Assembly (NCBI GenBank): GCA_022848805.1
Contig: JAJISI010000076.1
Span: 1 to 6,229, forward strand
Reading direction: 5' to 3'
Length of the DNA: 6,229 nt
Source: Thermoplasmatota archaeon
GTDB taxonomy: Archaea; Thermoplasmatota; Thermoplasmata; UBA10834
Part shown: piece by piece, positions 1 through 6,044 of the stretch
Numbering within the stretch: the stretch's first letter is position 1
How the letters are laid out: each line of letters opens with the position of its first letter
Made by a program: the position numbers and the translations under genes
The notes under the pieces: model-generated
Told to the model about the DNA's origin: nothing
The model's input: the letters and a program-made list of their open reading frames with translations, nothing else
Database searches by the model: none

Positions 1-1516
1 GGAGTCACTCGAGGTCAGCATCAGGCGCCAGGGCGAGATCCATTCGCAGAGCTACTCCCGTGGCATACCGACTTCGGAGATCGAGATGACTGGCACCACG
101 ACGGACACGGGCACCGTGATCCGGTTCAAGCCAGACTCCGAGATATTCGAAGACACAATCTTCGACTTCGATACGCTGTCCGGAAGGCTCAGGGAGATAG
201 CGTTCCTCAACAGAGGGCTCAGGATCATCATATCCGATGCGAAGACGGAGCAGTCGAACACCTACAGGTTCGACGGCGGCATCGTGGAGTATGTCCTGTA
301 CATTAACAGGAACCGGTCTAGTCTGCACGAGAAGCCCATCTACATCAACGCGGAGAAGGGCGCTGTCACGGTAGAGCTGTGCATGCAGTACACGGACAGC
401 TACGTGGAGAACATCCACACGTTCGCGAACAACATCAACACGGTGGAGGGCGGCACGCACCTCGCCGGTCTCAGGGCCGCCCTGACGAGGACGATCAACG
501 ACTATGCGAAGAAGCAGAACCTCCTGAAGGACTCGGACGAGAGTCTGAGCGGCGAGGATGTCAGGGAAGGTCTGACCGCGGTGCTGAGCGTCAAGCTACC
601 GGAGCCTCAGTTCGAGGGCCAGACCAAGACCAAGCTCGGCAACAGCGAGATGAGGGGCATCGTCGAGTCGACCGTGAACGAGAAGCTCTACGAATTCCTA
701 GACGAGAACCCGAAGGTCGCACATTCGTGCATAAGCAAAGCCATCGTGGCGTCTCAGGCGAGGGAGGCTGCCCGCAAGGCGAGGGAGCTCACGAGGAGGA
801 AGGGTCTCTTGGACGCGGGGAATCTGCCAGGCAAGCTGGCCGACTGCTCGGAGCGCGACCCGACGAAGTGCGAGCTGTTCCTGGTCGAGGGCGATTCAGC
901 AGGCGGGAGTGCGAAGCAGGCGAGGGACCGGTCCTTCCAGGCCATCCTGCCGCTGCGCGGGAAGATACTGAACGTCGAGAAAGCCCGTCTGGACAAGATG
1001 CTGAGGAACGCCGAGATACGCACGCTGATCACCGCGCTCGGCACGGGGATCGACACGGAGTTCGACGTCTCGAAGGCCAGGTATCACAGGGTGTGCATCA
1101 TGACAGACGCGGATGTCGACGGCGCGCACATACGAACCCTCTTACTGACATTCTTCTACAGGCACATGGAGCCCATGATACGACGGGGTTACATCTACAT
1201 CGCCCAGCCGCCTCTGTACAGGATCAGGAAGGGCAAGATGGAGCGCTACATGTTCTCCGAGAGGGAACTCAACGATGCCATCCAAGAGCTCGGGCCCGGG
1301 ATCGACGTCCAGCGATACAAGGGGTTGGGCGAGATGAACGCGGACCAACTGCATGACACTACCATGGCTGTCGAGTCTAGGATACTCAAGCAGGTCACCA
1401 TAGAGGACGCCGTGGAGGCGAACAACCTCTTCGAGGTTCTGATGGGGGATGCTGTGGAGCCGAGGAGGCGCTTCATACACGAGCACGCACGCGAGGTAGA
1501 GGTCCTCGACGTCTGA
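1..1516 (+). CDS. gyrB: DNA gyrase subunit B, C-terminal part (5' end outside window)
   Basis: GyrB is the ATPase subunit of DNA gyrase, which with GyrA introduces negative supercoils. The reading frame is open from base 2, so 504 codons are present. By comparison with E. coli GyrB, about 130-135 N-terminal residues carrying most of the GHKL ATP site are missing upstream; the ATG at 86 is internal. Visible parts are the transducer domain with its ATP-contacting QTK motif (620-628), the TOPRIM motif EGDSAGG (887-907), the metal-binding DADVD motif (1106-1120), and the C-terminal QRYKGLGEMN (1310-1339) and MGDAVEPRR motifs. The stretch between the TOPRIM core and QRYKGLGEM is short, as in B. 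subtilis GyrB, without the roughly 170-residue insert of E. coli. TopoVI-B is excluded by these motifs. ParE is a close paralogue, but the adjacent gyrA with GyrA-box motifs makes gyrB the right name. The catalytic residues in view are intact. Confidence 0.97.
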   Translation, partial: ESLEVSIRRQGEIHSQSYSRGIPTSEIEMTGTTTDTGTVIRFKPDSEIFEDTIFDFDTLSGRLREIAFLNRGLRIIISDAKTEQSNTYRFDGGIVEYVLYINRNRSSLHEKPIYINAEKGAVTVELCMQYTDSYVENIHTFANNINTVEGGTHLAGLRAALTRTINDYAKKQNLLKDSDESLSGEDVREGLTAVLSVKLPEPQFEGQTKTKLGNSEMRGIVESTVNEKLYEFLDENPKVAHSCISKAIVASQAREAARKARELTRRKGLLDAGNLPGKLADCSERDPTKCELFLVEGDSAGGSAKQARDRSFQAILPLRGKILNVEKARLDKMLRNAEIRTLITALGTGIDTEFDVSKARYHRVCIMTDADVDGAHIRTLLLTFFYRHMEPMIRRGYIYIAQPPLYRIRKGKMERYMFSERELNDAIQELGPGIDVQRYKGLGEMNADQLHDTTMAVESRILKQVTIEDAVEANNLFEVLMGDAVEPRRRFIHEHAREVEVLDV

Positions 1517-1521
1517 GGTGA
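1515..1521 (+). promoter_or_regulatory. Ribosome binding site of gyrA
   Basis: GAGGTGA overlaps the last two bases of the gyrB stop codon and sits 9 bases before the gyrA ATG. It matches the complement of the archaeal 16S 3' end. The 14-base intergenic gap and the placement of this site on the gyrB stop indicate one transcript and coupled translation of the two subunits. Confidence 0.8.
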
Positions 1522-1530
1522 GCTTGTCTT

Positions 1531-4146
1531 ATGACCGACGAACAGGAGAACGAGCAGCAGATCGCCTCGAAGGTCATCAAGCGACCGATAGAGGTCGAGA
1601 TGAAGAAGTCGTACATCGACTACGCCATGAGCGTCATCGTCGGCAGGGCGCTGCCTGATGTGAGCGACGGCCTGAAGCCCGTGCACAGGCGGATCCTGTA
1701 TGCGATGAACGAGATGGGCCTCGTACGCGGGAAGAGTCATAAAAAGTCCGCCAGGGTGGTCGGAGAAGTCCTAGGCAAGTACCACCCGCACGGGGATGTG
1801 GCGAACTACGACACCCTCGTGAGGATGGCCCAGGACTTCTCGATGCGCTACCCTCTCGTAGACGGCCAGGGGAACTTCGGCAGCGTCGACGGGGACCGCG
1901 CTGCCGCCATGAGATACACCGAGTGCCGCCTGGCGCCCATCGCGTGGGAGATGCTGGAGGATGTGGACGAGGAGACGGTGGACTTCGTCGACAACTTCGA
2001 CGGCTCGCTCAAGGAGCCGGTCGTGCTCCCTTCCAAGCTGCCCAACCTGCTCATCAACGGTTCATCTGGCATAGCGGTCGGCATGGCGACTAACATTCCC
2101 CCGCACAACCTGGGCGAGATAGTCGACGCGATCGTCCTGATGATCGACTCGCAAATCGAGGGGCGCGACCCGGACCTGAAGGAGATCATGGACCTGGTGA
2201 AGGGTCCGGATTTCCCGACTGGCGGCCTCATCTACGGCGCCGCAGGGATTGTAGAGGCCTACTCCTCCGGCAGAGGCAAGATACGCGTGAGGGCGCGTAC
2301 GACCATCGAGAGGGACGAGGACACCGGCAGAGCGACGCTGATAGTGTCCGAGATCCCTTACATGGTGAACAAGTCCAAGCTGATGGAGGAGATCGCCGAG
2401 CTGGTCAAGAGCAAGCGGATAGAGGGCATCTCGGACCTGAGGGACGAGTCGGACAGGGATGGCATGCGCATAGTCATCGAACTGAAGCGCGACGCGCTCG
2501 AGGATGTCGTCCTGAACCAGCTGTTCGCGCACTCCCAGCTTCAGACGACCTTCGGGATCAACAACCTGGCGCTTGTAGACACCCAGCCGCGGGTGCTGTC
2601 GCTTAAGGAGATGTTGGAGTACCACATCGAGCACCGGTTCGATGTCGTCAAGAGGAGGCTACAGCATCGTTTGAGGGAGGCGGAGAGGAAGGCCCACATA
2701 CTCGCCGGCCTGATGATCGCCCTGGACCACCTGGACGACGTGATCAAGACGATACGGAAGTCGAAGACCCGCGACGAGGCGAAGACATCGCTCATGAAGA
2801 TGTACCTCCTGACCGAGGTCCAGACCAAGGCCATACTCGAGATGCAGCTCCAACGGCTCACGGGCATGGAGATGCAGGCCGTCAAGGACGACTTCGAGAG
2901 GATCACCAACCTGGTCGAGGAATACAAGGCCATCCTAAGGGACGAGAAGAGGATATTCGGCATCATAAAACAGGAGGCGCAGGCTCTTAAGGAGAAGTAC
3001 GGCGACTCCAGAAGGACGGACATCGAGGCTCAAGGGGCGGACCTGGACTACGAGGACCTGATACCCGTGGAGGACGTCCTGGTGACGACCAGCCGTACGG
3101 GGTACATCAAGCGGATATCCCTTGACACGTACGCCTCGCAGAAGCGCGGAGGCGTCGGTCTCGTGGGGATGGGCACGAAGGAGGAGGACCACGTCGTCGA
3201 CATGTTCGTGACGAGCTCTCATGACTACGTCATGTTCTTCACCAACCGCGGCAAGGGATACTGGCTCAAGGCTTACAGGATACCCGTCGGCGGCCGCCAC
3301 GCGAAGGGCAAGCCGATAGTGAACCTCATCGACCGTCTCCAGGAGGGCGAGTACGTGATGGACAAGATACCGATTTCGATATTCGACGAGGAACGGTATC
3401 TGGTGTTCGCCACGAAGAAGGGCATCATCAAGAAGACACGTCTGATGGCGTATTCGCATGTCAGGCAGCCGGGGATCATCGCCATGCGTCTAGACGACGG
3501 GGACGAACTGGTGGGCGTCGCGATTACCGACGGGACCAAGGAGGTCGTGCTGGCGACGAAGCTGGGATACGCTGGAAGATTCAACGAGGCCGATGTGCGT
3601 TCAACCGGGCGCGCTACCTACGGCGTGAAGGGCGTCACGCTCCGGAAGGACGATGAGGTGGTCAGCATGGCCATCGTGGACCCGACCGATCACCTGCTGA
3701 CGATCACGGAGCGCGGGTACGGCAAGCGCTCCCTCGTTTCGGACTACAGGAAGACCCGGAGGGGTGGGAAGGGCGTCATAACGATCAAGACAGGGGACCG
3801 GAACGGCAACGTGCTATCTGTCCTGTCGGTCGCTGACGACGACGAGCTGATGTTCACGAGCGTCAAGGGCATGATGATAAGGATGCCCGTGCACGGCATA
3901 CGTCTCCAGAGCAGGGCGACGCTCGGCGTCCGTTTCATGCGCCTCAAGGGGCGCGACCTCGTCACCGCGGTGGCGCGTCTCGTGGGAGTGGCCGACGAGG
4001 AGCGCCTGACGGAGTCAGGCATGACGATCACGAAGGCTCCGACCGAGAACGGCGACCTTGTGGACGACAACGACACGGGCGACGGAATCGGCGACGACGA
4101 AGGGATCGACGGCGGGTCAGACGAGGACGGGCCAGGGGACGAATGA
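1531..4146 (+). CDS. gyrA: DNA gyrase subunit A
   Basis: GyrA is the DNA cleavage and wrapping subunit of gyrase; this copy is 871 residues, close to E. coli's 875. The breakage-reunion domain spans roughly residues 15-510. It carries the catalytic Tyr129 (codon 1915-1917) preceded by Arg128 in AAMRYTE, and the intercalating Ile181 in SSGIAVG. The coiled-coil and exit-gate region lies around 365-490. The C-terminal beta-pinwheel spans about 514-820, with a first GyrA box QKRGGVG at 537-543 (canonical QRRGGKG) and a second copy TRRGGKG at 742-748. These boxes favour GyrA over ParC. Residues 839-871 form an Asp/Gly-rich tail with 15 acidic and no basic residues. At the quinolone-pocket site equivalent to E. 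coli Ser83 there is Val90; the Asp87 equivalent, Asp94, is kept. The start at 1531 is supported by GAGGTGA 9 bases upstream. Overall similarity is closest to short Gram-positive-type gyrases, consistent with bacterial ancestry in archaea. Confidence 0.97.
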   Translation: MTDEQENEQQIASKVIKRPIEVEMKKSYIDYAMSVIVGRALPDVSDGLKPVHRRILYAMNEMGLVRGKSHKKSARVVGEVLGKYHPHGDVANYDTLVRMAQDFSMRYPLVDGQGNFGSVDGDRAAAMRYTECRLAPIAWEMLEDVDEETVDFVDNFDGSLKEPVVLPSKLPNLLINGSSGIAVGMATNIPPHNLGEIVDAIVLMIDSQIEGRDPDLKEIMDLVKGPDFPTGGLIYGAAGIVEAYSSGRGKIRVRARTTIERDEDTGRATLIVSEIPYMVNKSKLMEEIAELVKSKRIEGISDLRDESDRDGMRIVIELKRDALEDVVLNQLFAHSQLQTTFGINNLALVDTQPRVLSLKEMLEYHIEHRFDVVKRRLQHRLREAERKAHILAGLMIALDHLDDVIKTIRKSKTRDEAKTSLMKMYLLTEVQTKAILEMQLQRLTGMEMQAVKDDFERITNLVEEYKAILRDEKRIFGIIKQEAQALKEKYGDSRRTDIEAQGADLDYEDLIPVEDVLVTTSRTGYIKRISLDTYASQKRGGVGLVGMGTKEEDHVVDMFVTSSHDYVMFFTNRGKGYWLKAYRIPVGGRHAKGKPIVNLIDRLQEGEYVMDKIPISIFDEERYLVFATKKGIIKKTRLMAYSHVRQPGIIAMRLDDGDELVGVAITDGTKEVVLATKLGYAGRFNEADVRSTGRATYGVKGVTLRKDDEVVSMAIVDPTDHLLTITERGYGKRSLVSDYRKTRRGGKGVITIKTGDRNGNVLSVLSVADDDELMFTSVKGMMIRMPVHGIRLQSRATLGVRFMRLKGRDLVTAVARLVGVADEERLTESGMTITKAPTENGDLVDDNDTGDGIGDDEGIDGGSDEDGPGDE

Positions 4147-4191
4147 CCCAAGCTGGCCCCTCCCTCTCAAGAGTGATAATGACCCACAAAG

Positions 4192-4219
4192 CTTTAATTA
4201 ACCAACATGCCTTTAAAAA
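4192..4219 (+). promoter_or_regulatory. Putative archaeal TATA promoter of the KaiC-like gene
   Basis: An AT-rich island interrupts GC-rich sequence between gyrA and the next gene. It has two candidate TATA boxes: CTTTAATTAA (4192-4201) and TTTAAAAA (4212-4219). The second is preferred, because a start site about 25 bases downstream would fall near 4240, giving a leader of about 28 bases that contains the AAGGAGGT site. The box centre is about 52 bases from the start codon, nearly the same geometry as the promoter near 5990. This suggests that the KaiC-like gene can be transcribed independently of gyrBA. Confidence 0.6.
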
Positions 4220-4252
4220 CGCTGAACGGGCATAGTTGAGACTCCCGAAGAG

Positions 4253-4260
4253 AAGGAGGT
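4253..4260 (+). promoter_or_regulatory. Strong ribosome binding site fixing a TTG start
   Basis: AAGGAGGT is a near-perfect complement of the 16S 3' end and lies 7 bases before TTG at 4268. An in-frame TAG at 4262-4264 rules out any earlier start, and the next in-frame ATG (4361) lies inside the Walker A motif. The TTG start is therefore essentially forced. Confidence 0.85.
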
Positions 4261-4267
4261 CTAGGAT

Positions 4268-4981
4268 TTGTTCAAGGATTCCATCCCGGGGCTCGAGAAG
4301 GTCTTCAAGGACGATATCGAGCGACCCAAGATAACGCTGGTCACCGGCCCGCCAGGCTCGATGAAGACGAGTTTCTGTTACTCGATCATGTCGACGTACC
4401 TGAGGGACAAGAACGAGTTCGGACTCTACGCCACCCTCGAGGAGAGCACCGACAGTCACATGACCAACATGGATAGCATGGGCGTCAAGATGTCCACCAA
4501 GCTGCAGATATCCGACATGACCGACCTTCGCGAGCTGGACCAGATCGACGAGGTCATCGGCGACGAGGTCCAGACGGACTACATACTGTTCATCGAGAAG
4601 ATGATCCAGCGGTTCAAGAGGACGCACGGCGATAAATTCTCGGTGTTCGTCCTGGATTCCTTGGGCGCTCTGTACTCGCTCATGGAGAACGAGAAGAACA
4701 TACGCAAGAAGATGTTCTACTTCTTCAAGATGCTCCGGGACAACAACTTGCACTCCTTCATCATAATGGAGCGTTCGCTCGACGGCGAGTCGCAGCTCCT
4801 CGGAAACGAGGGGTTCCTCGCAGACGGCATCCTGATGCTCGGTTTGGACAGGCCGCGCGGTAAGCTAGTCAGGTTCCTCCAGGTCGAGAAGATGAGGGCG
4901 GCGGAGCACAGCATGGAACGCCACGCGATAGAGGTCAGCAAGTCAGGCCTGACTGTCCTCGGACCCCTCCTCAGCACATAG
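4268..4981 (+). CDS. Single-domain KaiC-like RecA-fold ATPase
   Basis: This 237-residue protein has the order of motifs of a single KaiC/RadA-type domain. The N-terminal SIPGLEKVF matches the family's GIxGLDxL signature. Walker A follows at residues 27-34 as GPPGSMKT. The paired glutamates Glu58-Glu59 in ATLEES occupy the position of the KaiC catalytic pair. Walker B VFVLD ends at Asp130, followed by ADGILML at 185-191 and the C-terminal KMRxxEHxxxRHxIEV segment (208-223), equivalent to KaiC's MRGxxHxxxxxxFEI. The canonical Gly before the Walker A Lys is Met32. Archaeal relatives include KaiC-like, RadA-paralogue, FlaH and GvpD ATPases. No archaellum, gas vesicle or recombination genes are adjacent, so no specific role is assigned. 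It starts at TTG behind its own promoter and strong binding site, 121 bases after gyrA, and may be cotranscribed with the coiled-coil gene 93 bases downstream. Confidence 0.85.
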   Translation: MFKDSIPGLEKVFKDDIERPKITLVTGPPGSMKTSFCYSIMSTYLRDKNEFGLYATLEESTDSHMTNMDSMGVKMSTKLQISDMTDLRELDQIDEVIGDEVQTDYILFIEKMIQRFKRTHGDKFSVFVLDSLGALYSLMENEKNIRKKMFYFFKMLRDNNLHSFIIMERSLDGESQLLGNEGFLADGILMLGLDRPRGKLVRFLQVEKMRAAEHSMERHAIEVSKSGLTVLGPLLST

Positions 4982-4999
4982 TGCGCAGCCGAGGAGGAG

Positions 5000-5037
5000 T
5001 GCGCGGGTGGACAACTGGTTTGCACTGGCCCCGCGCA
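5000..5037 (+). repeat. GC-rich inverted repeat after the KaiC-like gene
   Basis: TGCGCGGG (5000-5007) is perfectly complementary to CCCGCGCA (5030-5037) across a 22-base loop, with a possible further G-U pair (4999/5038). It begins 19 bases after the KaiC-like stop codon, inside the 93-base spacer. No U-tract follows, so it does not resemble a standard archaeal terminator. It could be an mRNA-processing or stability hairpin, or a protein-binding site. In sequence this GC-rich, an 8-base match may also be chance. Confidence 0.4.
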
Positions 5038-5055
5038 TACGCACAAACCCCCCCA

Positions 5056-5069
5056 ATCACCGATGTGAT
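5056..5069 (+). promoter_or_regulatory. Short palindrome overlapping the ribosome binding site of the coiled-coil gene
   Basis: ATCAC (5056-5060) and GTGAT (5065-5069) form a perfect 5-bp stem with a four-base loop. GTGAT is also the only visible Shine-Dalgarno-like sequence, matching the AUCAC end of archaeal 16S rRNA and lying 5 bases before ATG 5075. If the stem forms in mRNA it would mask the binding site. A double-stranded operator is an alternative reading. Confidence 0.4.
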
Positions 5070-5074
5070 GCAAC

Positions 5075-5938
5075 ATGGCAGAAGACTCGACAATCTCCCA
5101 GATAATCGAGGACGCGGTAAAGAGGCTGAAGGATCAGGAGGACGCGGTCCAGAAGAAGGACAAGGAGCTCCAGACGCAGCAGGACGAGGTGACGCGTAGG
5201 AACACCGAGCTCGAGCAACTCCAGAGCGGCCTGAAGGAGAGGGAGGAGGCTCTGCGCTCCCGAGAGACGAAGATCGAGCAGGACGAGGAGAGCCTCAAAG
5301 CGCGCGAGTCCGCGGCGCTCGACAGGGAGAGCAAGCTCGACGAGAAGGTCTCCGAAATGAACGACCGCGAGGAGCGGGCCAGTGCCATGCTGAAGAGCGC
5401 TGAGGCGAAGGAGGGTGAGTACACCGAGAAGCTGGCAGGGATCTCCAAACATATGACTGAGGTCGCGGACAAGAGAAAGGCGGTGCTCGACCAGGAGGAG
5501 CAGATGAAGGCCTCTGAGGAAAACCTCGCCCGGTTGATGGATGAAGTCACCTCCCGAAGGGACGCCCTCATCGCCCGCGAACGGGCCATCGTCGACGAGG
5601 ATGAATCGCTTAGGAGCGACCGCGAGAAGCTCGCCGAGGATGCCAGGAAGCTCATGCGAAGGCAGGAGGAGATGTTGACCATGCCCACTGCGCCGTCGGA
5701 GGGCGGGAAGGCCGCCGCTCCCGTGCGGCAGGAGGCGGGCGAGGACGAGGTAGCATGTCCGAACTGCAACACGATCATCAGTCGCGACGCGGTCATGTGC
5801 TACGCCTGCGGCGTGTCCGTCAAGGAGGCCGCCGAGAAGGCAGCAGCGGCCGGTGAACCCCCGTCGGAACCTGCTCCGAAGGAGGGGAAGAAGCCCCAGA
5901 TTTTCGTCAAGAAGATCGTGAAGAGACAGGCACCTTAG
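5075..5938 (+). CDS. Long coiled-coil protein with C-terminal zinc ribbon
   Basis: The product has 287 residues and is of unrecognised family. Residues 7-202 form one uninterrupted heptad pattern: a hydrophobic or Ala/Tyr residue recurs every seven positions from Ile11 to Met200, with Arg-Glu often opening the heptad (56, 63, 77, 84, 98, 168). The neighbouring core position is mostly charged, so the rod is likely parallel and polar-rich or a marginal coiled coil. A flexible Ala/Gly/Pro linker follows. A zinc ribbon then has Cys228, Cys231, Cys242 and Cys245 (CPNC-x10-CYAC, bases 5756-5812). After a second Ala/Pro-rich linker comes the basic, hydrophobic end KKPQIFVKKIVKR. No signal peptide or membrane segment is seen, so it is probably cytoplasmic. 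An in-frame TGA at 5066 excludes an earlier start. No TATA box is visible in the spacer, so it may share a transcript with the KaiC-like gene. The zinc ribbon suggests binding to nucleic acid or protein, but the function is unknown. Confidence 0.88.
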   Translation: MAEDSTISQIIEDAVKRLKDQEDAVQKKDKELQTQQDEVTRRNTELEQLQSGLKEREEALRSRETKIEQDEESLKARESAALDRESKLDEKVSEMNDREERASAMLKSAEAKEGEYTEKLAGISKHMTEVADKRKAVLDQEEQMKASEENLARLMDEVTSRRDALIARERAIVDEDESLRSDREKLAEDARKLMRRQEEMLTMPTAPSEGGKAAAPVRQEAGEDEVACPNCNTIISRDAVMCYACGVSVKEAAEKAAAAGEPPSEPAPKEGKKPQIFVKKIVKRQAP

Positions 5939-5986
5939 TCGGTTGTGCCACGCACCTTTGTTCGCGATGAAAATCGGGCAAATAGC

Positions 5987-5994
5987 TTTTTATA
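5987..5994 (+). promoter_or_regulatory. Putative archaeal TATA box for the exported-protein gene
   Basis: TTTTTATA, preceded by CAAATAGC as a possible BRE-like element, is the AT-rich peak of the 106-base spacer. Its centre lies about 54 bases before ATG 6045, which predicts a start site near 6015 and a leader of about 30 bases. The T5 run at 5987-5991 could also help end the upstream transcript, since archaeal RNA polymerase terminates at T-rich stretches. Confidence 0.65.
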
Positions 5995-6019
5995 CGGCCG
6001 ACCTGCTTACTTTGTCCAA

Positions 6020-6040
6020 ACCCAGACGCTGGGTGGGTGA
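6020..6040 (+). promoter_or_regulatory. Leader hairpin and ribosome binding site of the exported-protein gene
   Basis: ACCCAG (6020-6025) and CTGGGT (6029-6034) form a perfect 6-bp stem with a three-base loop, close to the predicted 5' end of the transcript. The Shine-Dalgarno-like GGTGA follows at 6036-6040, four bases before ATG 6045. A second TGGGT at 6034-6038 could pair with the same ACCCA arm and would then cover the binding site, giving two alternative structures. An in-frame GTG at 6033 is a less likely start because it lies within this hairpin and upstream of the binding site. Confidence 0.45.
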
Positions 6041-6044
6041 AATA

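Noticed and set aside
379..1356. A 325-codon + strand frame inside gyrB
   Set aside because: It is the +1-shifted shadow of gyrB. Its translation is Arg/Gly/Glu-rich and lacks any motif, while the gyrB frame shows family motifs throughout.
4147..4180. A pyrimidine-rich stretch after gyrA as a terminator
   Set aside because: It is C-rich rather than T-rich and has no convincing stem, so it matches neither archaeal nor bacterial terminators.
4028..4753. A 241-codon open frame on the minus strand across the gyrA end and the KaiC-like gene
   Set aside because: It lies opposite two well-supported genes, has no recognisable domain, and has Leu/Val/His/Arg-rich composition typical of antisense frames in GC-rich coding DNA.
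5048..5054. A run of seven C bases in the spacer before the coiled-coil gene
   Set aside because: It is non-coding, so a length error would not affect any reading frame, and no function can be argued for it beyond general GC richness.
4981..5199. A 72-codon + strand frame starting at the KaiC-like stop codon
   Set aside because: It begins at GTG without a binding site, overlaps the coiled-coil gene for over 120 bases, and has a low-complexity shadow-like translation.
5134..5796. A 220-codon minus-strand frame opposite the coiled-coil gene
   Set aside because: The Ser/Arg/Leu-rich translation is the expected antisense of Glu/Arg/Lys heptads and does not indicate a gene.
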